In this document: positions 58,602-64,000 of the stretch, piece by piece
How the letters are laid out: each line of letters begins with the position of its first letter
Position numbering within the stretch: position 1 is the stretch's first letter
Assembly: GCA_951828515.1 (NCBI GenBank)
Contig: OX639992.1
Span: forward strand, 186,001-250,000
DNA length: 64,000 bases
Direction of reading: 5' to 3'
From: an uncultured Poribacteria bacterium
GTDB lineage: Bacteria; Poribacteria; WGA-4E; WGA-3G
The notes under the pieces: model-generated
Database searches by the model: none
Told to the model about the DNA's origin: nothing
What the model saw: only the letters and a program-made list of their open reading frames with translations
Made by a program: the position numbers and the translations under genes

Positions 58602-58651
58602 GTGCGGGCAGGCACAAGACCAAGAAACACCCAAGCAAAAACCCCCTACAA
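58602..58651 (+). repeat. GGGCAGG hairpin interrupted by a CCCAAGCAAAA element
   Basis: GCGGGCAGGCACAAGACC matches the left part of the hairpin at 46527 and CCCCTACAAG the right part. Between them lies AAGAAACACCCAAGCAAAAA (58621 onward), replacing the second arm's middle bases. Confidence 0.65.
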
Positions 58652-58708
58652 GATGTAAACTTATTTTCATAATTCGCCATAAATCCCTAATGCCTTGTTA
58701 ACAGGAAG

Positions 58709-58738
58709 TTGGCACGATTTATGGTTTCATGGTATAAT
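58709..58738 (+). promoter_or_regulatory. Probable promoter of the radical SAM gene
   Basis: TTGGCA (58709-58714), an 18-bp spacer and TATAAT (58733-58738), about 190 bp before the start codon. Confidence 0.5.
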
Positions 58739-58929
58739 AATGTGAACTTATTTGAACGTGCGTTTGACTAAGAATCAGAGGAAACTGACACAATACATCA
58801 CACCTATCGCAGATTTCGCCTCGCAGTGAAAATAGAAATTGCACTCACGTTATAGGAACGTTCGCGCCACATCCGACACAGCCAGATCGTGAAAATGTCG
58901 ATGCCGCTTAAGATAAAGGAGCATCAGTA

Positions 58930-60270
58930 ATGCCCGAAACAAAACCGGAACCTGCGACAGCAGGCATAGATTCAAAAGACACAACCGTAGGAAGCGTTTT
59001 CGTCTCCAACTACCCGCCGTATTCCGTATGGGGTGAGTCGGATGTACCCGAAGTGCAACGCGCGCTCGGGGAACAACCGCGTCCAGACGCTACACTCGGG
59101 TTATATCTCCACATCCCTTTTTGCCGCAAACGGTGCAAATTCTGCTATTTTCGCGTCTATACGGATAAAAACAGTTCGGAAATCGACACGTATCTGAACG
59201 CACTCGCGAAAGAGGTCGAACTTTACAGCGCGCAACCCGCAATTGCTGACAGACCTCTGAGATTCGTCTATTTCGGTGGCGGGACCCCTTCCTATATCAG
59301 CGTTAAACATCTGACGGCTCTCGTTGACAGGGTGAAACGGGTGATGCCGTGGGATACCGCCGAAGAGGTTGCTTTTGAATGCGAACCCGGCACCTTGACG
59401 GAAAAGAAAGTAGAGGCGATCAAAGGGATCGGTGTAACCCGACTGAGCCTCGGTGTTGAGAACTTGAACGACGAGATCCTCGCTGAAAACGGTAGAGCAC
59501 ACCTTTCCAAAGAGGTGTATCGCATTGTCCCGTGGATAAAGACGTTGGCGTTTGATCAGGTTAACATTGACCTCATTTCAGGTATGATAGGCGAGACCTG
59601 GGAAAGCTGGCGAGAAACCGTTCAAAAGACCATTGAGCTTGAGCCGGATAGCGTCACCGTTTATCAGTTGGAATTGCCATTTAATACCGTCTACTCTAAA
59701 GACATCCTCGGCGGCGATACACTGCCAGTGGCAGACTGGAAACTGAAGCGCGAATGGCACCAATACGCCTTTGAACAGTTTGAGCAAGCCGGCTACGCAC
59801 AATCCAGCGCGTATACAGTGCTCAAGAAGGACAAACCGTGTCAATTCGTCTACCGTGATGCTGTATGGCAGGGAAGCGATATGATAGGCACAGGGGTTGC
59901 CTCCTTCTCACACCTCAGCGGGATCCATTTCCAAAATGCTCCGTCATGGGGAGACTACCTCAGCCACCTTGGGGAAGATAGGATTCCAGTCTATCGAGCA
60001 CTGAAACCGACGGAAACGGAACGGTTGACGCGGGAGATGATACTGCAACTCAAACTCGGAAAGATTAGACCGTCCTACTTCAAAGCGAAGTTCGACGCAG
60101 ACATCCTTGACACCTTTGCCGAACCCTACGAGAAACTGCAAAACGACGGTATGTTGCATGTCAACGCCGCATCAGACGAAATTCAACTGACGCAACGTGG
60201 ATTGCTCCAAGTCGATAGCCTACTTCCGGCGTTTTACGCCCCTGAATACCAGAACACGCGATATACCTAA
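58930..60270 (+). CDS. HemN/HemW-like radical SAM protein
   Basis: A 446-residue protein with the iron-sulfur cysteines in CRKRCKFCYF, followed by RFVYFGGGTPSYIS, LSLGVENLNDEIL and a C-terminal HemN-type domain (about 370-446). Family members are oxygen-independent coproporphyrinogen oxidases or HemW haem chaperones. The Cx3Cx2C site followed by YF is close to HemN-type. The specific role is not settled by sequence. The start ATG at 58930 has AAGGAG upstream (AAAGGAGCATCAGTA). A 29-bp copy of its 3' end recurs at 60762-60790. Confidence 0.87.
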   Translation: MPETKPEPATAGIDSKDTTVGSVFVSNYPPYSVWGESDVPEVQRALGEQPRPDATLGLYLHIPFCRKRCKFCYFRVYTDKNSSEIDTYLNALAKEVELYSAQPAIADRPLRFVYFGGGTPSYISVKHLTALVDRVKRVMPWDTAEEVAFECEPGTLTEKKVEAIKGIGVTRLSLGVENLNDEILAENGRAHLSKEVYRIVPWIKTLAFDQVNIDLISGMIGETWESWRETVQKTIELEPDSVTVYQLELPFNTVYSKDILGGDTLPVADWKLKREWHQYAFEQFEQAGYAQSSAYTVLKKDKPCQFVYRDAVWQGSDMIGTGVASFSHLSGIHFQNAPSWGDYLSHLGEDRIPVYRALKPTETERLTREMILQLKLGKIRPSYFKAKFDADILDTFAEPYEKLQNDGMLHVNAASDEIQLTQRGLLQVDSLLPAFYAPEYQNTRYT

Positions 60271-60344
60271 ACCAGTAGAGCGGTCAGCGATTAGCGATTA
60301 GCAATCAGCAGTCAGGAAGGGTTTTCTACGAAAACCCTTTCAGT

Positions 60345-60639
60345 TGTCAGTAAGAACGTGCGATGAATCGCACTACTACAAACAAAGAATAGCAGTCAGC
60401 GATCAGCAGTCAGCAATCAGCAGTCAGCAATCAGAGGAATAGCAGTCAAGAGTCAGTAAGTAAGAACGTGCGATGAATCGCACTACTACAAACAAAGAAT
60501 AGCAGTCAGCGATCAGCAGTCAGCAATCAGCAGTCAGCAATCAGAGGAATAGCAGTCAAGAGTCAGTAAGAACGTGCGATGAATCGCACTACTACAAACA
60601 AAGAATAGCAGTCAGCGATCAGCGGTCAGCAATCAGCGG
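60345..60639 (+). repeat. Three ~106-110 bp units of hairpin plus heptamers
   Basis: Each unit has AAGAACGTGCGATGAATCGC ACTACTACAAACAAAG followed by CAGTCAG/CAATCAG heptamers. Hairpins start at 60358, 60468 and 60574. Confidence 0.8.
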
Positions 60640-60641
60640 TT

Positions 60642-60743
60642 GTTGGGTTTCACTTCGTTTTTGACAGGTAATGAGAGGATTGGCATTTGGTGGGTGTTTG
60701 CTTCAGCGGCATTTGATGATCAGAAGCGTTCCACCCAACCTAC
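60642..60743 (+). repeat. GTTGGGT...ACCCAACCTAC element
   Basis: The third ~102-bp copy of the element also seen at 5757 and 42843. The interior has diverged while the ends are kept. Confidence 0.6.
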
Positions 60744-60836
60744 GTGTCAGTGTATCGCTAACTGAATACCAGAATACGCGATATATCTAAGAAAACCGAT
60801 TCAAGGACATATTTTTTCCAGGAAAGGAATGAAGAT

Positions 60837-61073
60837 ATGGATACGAAACTGATCGAATCTAATCCGTCAATCATGATGGGCAAACCCGTTATTGCAGGTA
60901 CTCGCATTCCTGTCGAATTAATCTTAGAAAAAATCGCAGCGGGTGAGACGATTGAGCAATTACTTAAGGAGTACCCACGCTTAACTGAGGAAAGCGTACG
61001 TGCTGCCCTTCATTTTGCCGCTCAAGTCCTTCGCGCTGATGTTGTCTACCCAATTCATGAAAGAAATCCATGA
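60837..61073 (+). CDS. DUF433 antitoxin-like protein
   Basis: A 78-residue protein of the DUF433 family: NPSIMMGKPVIAGTRIPVEL followed by ETIEQLLKEYPRLTEESVRA, a DNA-binding-type helix-turn-helix. DUF433 proteins commonly pair with DUF5615 PIN-like toxins, and the next gene is exactly that, overlapping by 4 bp (ATGA). Start ATG 60837 with AAGGAATGAAGAT upstream. Confidence 0.9.
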   Translation: MDTKLIESNPSIMMGKPVIAGTRIPVELILEKIAAGETIEQLLKEYPRLTEESVRAALHFAAQVLRADVVYPIHERNP

Positions 61074-61423
61074 ATCTACTTGCGGACGAGAGCATCGGTA
61101 AGTCTATTGTGGATGAACTTCGACAAAATGGTCACAACGTGTTATACATCGCCGAATTTGCTCCAAGTATTAATGATGAGGCAGTGCTGCATCAAGCCAA
61201 TTTAAACCGTGCCCTACTACTTACCGAAGATAAAGACTTTGGTGAACTTGTCTTTCGTCAAGGATTAGTACACATGGGTGTAGTACTCATTCGTCTTTCG
61301 GGTTTATCTTTACCAGCAAAAGTAACAAGTGTTTCAACAGTCTTGGCAAATCACGAGGACGAATTGCTGGAAGCTTTTAGTGTTATTTCACCCGGAAGGG
61401 TTAGAATTCGCCGAAGTTCGTAA
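61070..61423 (+). CDS. DUF5615 PIN-like toxin
   Basis: A 117-residue protein of the DUF5615 PIN-like family, probably the nuclease of the pair. Acidic residues in LLADESIGKSIVDEL and LLLTEDKDFGELVF sit where PIN domains bind metal. It looks whole. It overlaps the DUF433 gene by 4 bp, so the two are translated together. Confidence 0.88.
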   Translation: MNLLADESIGKSIVDELRQNGHNVLYIAEFAPSINDEAVLHQANLNRALLLTEDKDFGELVFRQGLVHMGVVLIRLSGLSLPAKVTSVSTVLANHEDELLEAFSVISPGRVRIRRSS

Positions 61424-61457
61424 TCAACTAAAATTCCACCTACTAAACTTCAGAAAC

Positions 61458-62708
61458 ATGGATATACACACGCAATTATACCGCCTCCGTGAGATGCTTG
61501 CTCCGGTGTTGGATACCAATGCCTTCTACAAACAAAAACTCACCGAAGCCGGGGTCACGCATCCAAACGACGTGCAAATGTTGGTGGACTACCGGCAACT
61601 CCCATTTACCACAAAAGAAGAGCTTAGCACCGATCAGGTGTCGCATCCGCCTTACGGGACGAATCTCACCTTTCCGTTGGAGCGGTATACCTGTCTCCAC
61701 CGCACGTCAGGTACAACGGGTTCACCACTGCGATGGTTAGATACAGCAGAATCGTGGGACTGGTGGGGAAAATGCTGGGGAGAAATTTATCGCGCCGCCG
61801 GCGTAACCTCGGTAGACCGGCTCATGATCGCCTTTTCGTTCGGTCCCTTTATCGGTTTCTGGAGCGCGTATCACGGTGCGCAGCAGTTAGGCGCGCTTAT
61901 CATTCCAAACGGCGGCATGACCTCCGATCAACGGATACGCGCTATCCTCAGCAACGATGTAACAGTGCTAATTGCTACACCGACATACGCATTGCGGCTT
62001 GCTGAAGTCGCAGAACAAGACGGCCTCAATCTACCTGAAGAAACTTCAATTCGGGTGACGATTCACGCCGGTGAACCGGGAGCGAGTCTACCCGCTACGA
62101 AACACCGCATTGAAAGCCGTTGGGGGGCGCGTGCCTACGATCATGCGGGTGCAACGGAAGTCGGGGCATGGGGTGTTATGTGCGAACCACAGGCAGGTGT
62201 CCACCTCAACGAAGATGAATTTATCTGTGAAGTCCTCGATCCAGAAACTGGAAATCTGGCAGACGAAGGCGAGTTAGTCATCACGAATTTAGGACGCGTC
62301 GGCATGCCCGTTATCCGCTACCGGACGGGAGATTACGTCAGGCTCAAATCAGCGGCGTGCGAATGCGGTTGGGGAAGCCGTGTCCTTGATGGCGGCGTTA
62401 TTGGACGATTAGACAAAGCCGTTATCATCCGCGGTCTGAACGTGTATCCTGCTACGCTCGAAAACATTGTCCTCAAATTTCCAGATGTCCGCGAGTTCTC
62501 GGCACGTGTCTATGGAACAGGCACGCTCGACGAATTGGAAATCCAGGTTGAATCTACGCACCCAAATCCCGCTGAAACTGCTACCGCCGTCGCTGCTGCG
62601 ATCCGAGACGAGTTAGGTTTACGTGCCATAGTCAAAGCAGTCCCACTTGAAACGTTACCGAGGTCTGAGCTTAAGTCAAACCGATTCACCGATGAACGGC
62701 ACCCATAG
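61458..62708 (+). CDS. PaaK-like AMP-forming acyl-CoA ligase
   Basis: A 416-residue member of the phenylacetate-CoA ligase family. The ATP loop HRTSGTTGSPLRW, then YDHAGATEVGAWGV, RYRTGDYVRL and RGLNVYPATLENIV are landmarks of adenylating ligases. The start ATG at 61458 (MDIHTQLYRL) gives the normal N-terminus; the frame extends upstream through the toxin gene. The acyl substrate is unknown. It sits between two toxin-antitoxin pairs and upstream of a halogenase-like gene. Confidence 0.88.
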   Translation: MDIHTQLYRLREMLAPVLDTNAFYKQKLTEAGVTHPNDVQMLVDYRQLPFTTKEELSTDQVSHPPYGTNLTFPLERYTCLHRTSGTTGSPLRWLDTAESWDWWGKCWGEIYRAAGVTSVDRLMIAFSFGPFIGFWSAYHGAQQLGALIIPNGGMTSDQRIRAILSNDVTVLIATPTYALRLAEVAEQDGLNLPEETSIRVTIHAGEPGASLPATKHRIESRWGARAYDHAGATEVGAWGVMCEPQAGVHLNEDEFICEVLDPETGNLADEGELVITNLGRVGMPVIRYRTGDYVRLKSAACECGWGSRVLDGGVIGRLDKAVIIRGLNVYPATLENIVLKFPDVREFSARVYGTGTLDELEIQVESTHPNPAETATAVAAAIRDELGLRAIVKAVPLETLPRSELKSNRFTDERHP

Positions 62709-62784
62709 CGAAAAATAGGATGAACCCTTTGTCAATTGATGCTAAAGTAGTTTGCCTTGACATCTAAATCTTTGGAGTTTATAA

Positions 62785-63276
62785 TTGTTGAATAACCAAA
62801 CACAACATCGGGTCTACATTGAAACGACAATTCCGAGTTTCTATTATACACTACGGACGGATATTGAATCGCTTGCTAAGCAGAGTTGGACTCGGAAATG
62901 GTGGAAGGAATACGCGGATCAATTTACTCTTCTGTCAAGTACTGCTGTTATTGACGAACTCCGCCGCGGCACAAGTGAAAAAACGCAAGCGCGGATTGAC
63001 TTAATTAAAGATATTGAAATGCTACCAGCCCCTTCAAAGATCAATCAAATCGCGCAAACTTATATTGATAAATCAATAATGCCTCAAGATTTGTTTGGCG
63101 ACGCACATCATTTAGCACTTGCCTCGTTTTACAATGCTGACGTACTTCTAACCTGGAATTGTAAACATCTTGCGAACCTTAACAAAATTTATCTCATCCG
63201 GCAGATAAACCAAGAACTTGGCTTACCAACACCGGAGTTGGCAACGCCTCTTAATTACTTAGGAGCTGATGACTAA
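62785..63276 (+). CDS. PIN-domain toxin (VapC-like)
   Basis: A 163-residue PIN-domain ribonuclease-type protein. Acidic positions in YIETTIPSFYYT, VIDELRRGT, FGDAHHLALAS and the LTWNCKHLAN loop match PIN proteins of this subfamily. The start is a TTG at 62785 with GGAG seven bases upstream. It looks whole. The next gene overlaps by 8 bp and is the likely antitoxin, an order with the toxin first. Confidence 0.85.
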   Translation: MLNNQTQHRVYIETTIPSFYYTLRTDIESLAKQSWTRKWWKEYADQFTLLSSTAVIDELRRGTSEKTQARIDLIKDIEMLPAPSKINQIAQTYIDKSIMPQDLFGDAHHLALASFYNADVLLTWNCKHLANLNKIYLIRQINQELGLPTPELATPLNYLGADD

Positions 63277-63475
63277 AATGGCAGACTACGAACTTGACGA
63301 AATTCACAGAATTCGCAGGGAAATTTCAGAGCGGTTTAACCACGACCCCGAAAAATTGGGAGCTTACTACCGAGCATTGGATCAAGAATTCCGGAAGGCG
63401 GGGTACAAATTTGCAGATTTACCGCCAGAGAAGCCCGAAACCCCGAAACAGAACAACAAAGAAGCTGCCGATTGA
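63269..63475 (+). CDS. Small antitoxin-like protein
   Basis: A 68-residue protein starting at ATG 63269, or at 63278. The opening YELDEIHRIRREISERFNHD is typical of short helical antitoxins paired with PIN toxins of the preceding type. The rest is charged and probably disordered until it binds its partner (inference). It overlaps the toxin gene. Confidence 0.75.
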   Translation: MTKMADYELDEIHRIRREISERFNHDPEKLGAYYRALDQEFRKAGYKFADLPPEKPETPKQNNKEAAD

Positions 63476-63602
63476 CTTTGAATCCTTGGAAGGATATGTA
63501 CTTCGCAAAGCGTTCAGTGCCCACACGCTAATCGCTACAGGGACAGCGGTTATTAGTCGCGCAATTAATGACACATCGCGTCTGTGAAGATGTCAACACC
63601 CT

Positions 63603-63839
63603 ATGATGAAACTCCCAAAAATACGGCTTTCCGAGATTGGTAGCCTTCCTGAGGACGCGATTGATACATCAGAGATTCCCGAACTTGATGATAATTTTTG
63701 GGAAAATGCTCAGCGAATTGTTCCTGAAAATTATCTTCAGATTGAACATGAAATCTTGGAATGGTTCAAGGGACAAGAACAAGATTACCACGAGCGGATA
63801 AATACAGTGCTTCGAGCGTATATGGACGCACATAGATAA
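63603..63839 (+). CDS. BrnA-like antitoxin
   Basis: A 78-residue protein. The segment ELDDNFWENAQRIV followed by WFKGQEQDYHERINTVLRAY is the ribbon-helix-helix-type end of BrnA/DUF4415 antitoxins. A BrnT toxin would be expected upstream, but the 127-bp gap holds none that I can recognise. It may be an orphan or serve another partner. Confidence 0.72.
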   Translation: MMKLPKIRLSEIGSLPEDAIDTSEIPELDDNFWENAQRIVPENYLQIEHEILEWFKGQEQDYHERINTVLRAYMDAHR

Positions 63840-63847
63840 ATCAACGA

Positions 63848-64000
63848 ATGAACACATACCACAACTACGACATTATTGTTATCGGGGGCGGACCCGCGGG
63901 GAGTACTGTGGCAACGCTTGTCGCGGAACAAGGGCACCGCGTCCTGCTCCTTGAACGGGAAGCCGAACCGCAATTCAAAATCGGAGAATCGTTGATTCCC
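63848..64000 (+). CDS. FAD-dependent oxidoreductase/halogenase-like (partial)
   Basis: Only 51 residues lie in the window. MNTYHNYDIIVIGGGPAGST is a dinucleotide-binding fold, and FKIGESLIP is a motif common in flavin-dependent tryptophan halogenase-like enzymes and related geranylgeranyl reductase-type proteins. The gene continues past 64000. Halogenase versus reductase cannot be decided from this much. It starts 8 bp after the BrnA-like stop. Confidence 0.8.
   Translation, partial: MNTYHNYDIIVIGGGPAGSTVATLVAEQGHRVLLLEREAEPQFKIGESLIP

Larger units (their letters stand above)
58592..58929. other. Intergenic region before the radical SAM gene
   Basis: It holds the GGGCAGG hairpin half interrupted by a CCCAAGCAAAA element (58602-58651), a GATGTAAACTTATTTTCA stretch like that near 5620, and a likely promoter (58709-58738). 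No gene is visible. Confidence 0.5.
60242..60790 (+). repeat. Repeat cluster bounded by a duplicated gene end
   Basis: CTGAATACCAGAACACGCGA onward (60242-60270) is the 3' end of the radical SAM gene. A copy with two changes (27 of 29 bases) is at 60762-60790. Between them are heptamer tracts, a hairpin AAGGGTTTTCTACGAAAACCCTT (60318-60340), three units bearing hairpin GTGCGATGAATCGCAC with CTACTACA tail (60358, 60468, 60574) and an ACCCAACCTAC element (60642-60743). Confidence 0.75.

Noticed and set aside
60345-60639. CRISPR-like or coding repeat
   Set aside because: The ~106-110 bp units are wholly repetitive (hairpin plus heptamers) and lack spacers or a conserved frame.

Overview
The window looks like chromosomal DNA of an uncultured bacterium close to Candidatus Poribacteria. 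This is inferred from content: three phytanoyl-CoA dioxygenase-type (PhyH) oxygenases, Gfo/Idh/MocA oxidoreductases, xylose-isomerase-like barrels, a LamG lectin, a secreted protein ending in dockerin-like repeats plus a YPNPFNPETWIPYQL-type FlgD/T9SS-like tail, a DUF6785 membrane protein, and many short dispersed repeats. No rRNA, tRNA or CRISPR array was found.

Layout. 1-5.5 kb: two paralogues of a large secreted glycosidase-like protein flank a TPR protein with a UPF0175 antitoxin domain and a broken PIN-toxin remnant. 6-13 kb: AroA, a DapA-type aldolase, an orphan sensor kinase, TenA and a TIM-barrel isomerase. 13-19 kb: a membrane protein/LamG operon, an unknown protein and an IS607-type element. 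19-28.5 kb: a lipoprotein, an orphan sugar-ABC ATPase, TsaE, a GT4 glycosyltransferase, two membrane proteins, an orphan HicB, a nucleotidyltransferase-like protein and an SDR. 28.8-43 kb: PhyH oxygenases, isomerases, YjbQ, SbcC/SbcD and Gfo/Idh oxidoreductases, a set suggesting breakdown or tailoring of sugar-like or lipid-like compounds. 43-50 kb: AroQ, a DegT aminotransferase, a YkgJ/DUF2156/thiamine pyrophosphokinase run, a threonine dehydratase-like enzyme and a UGSC-associated-type protein. 50.5-58.6 kb: two CBS proteins, 2-oxoacid:acceptor oxidoreductase subunits KorA and KorB, a DppA-type peptidase, an iron alcohol dehydrogenase and a PQQ-like propeller whose signal-peptide start is tandemly repeated. 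58.9-64 kb: a HemN-like radical SAM protein, two toxin-antitoxin pairs, a PaaK-like ligase, a BrnA-like antitoxin and the start of a FAD-dependent oxidoreductase/halogenase.

The most striking non-coding content is a layered repeat system. (1) At least three MITE-like families: a 116-bp family with TATAGTA ends, a 90-152 bp family with AGGACTTACGCA ends, and a family with 20-bp TTTTTAATTNTACCTTGCGG ends that repeatedly abuts start and stop codons. (2) Small hairpins with exchangeable, compensated stems, most followed by a constant CTAC tail, found both free and as cargo inside those MITEs. (3) Heptamer CAGTCAG/CAATCAG tracts. (4) A CCCAAGCAAAA element that in one place interrupts a hairpin. 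Two hairpin clusters are bounded by duplicated gene 3' ends, which suggests a copying or insertion mechanism. This repeat system is my best candidate for something undescribed. The transposase or other enzyme that moves it is not visible here.
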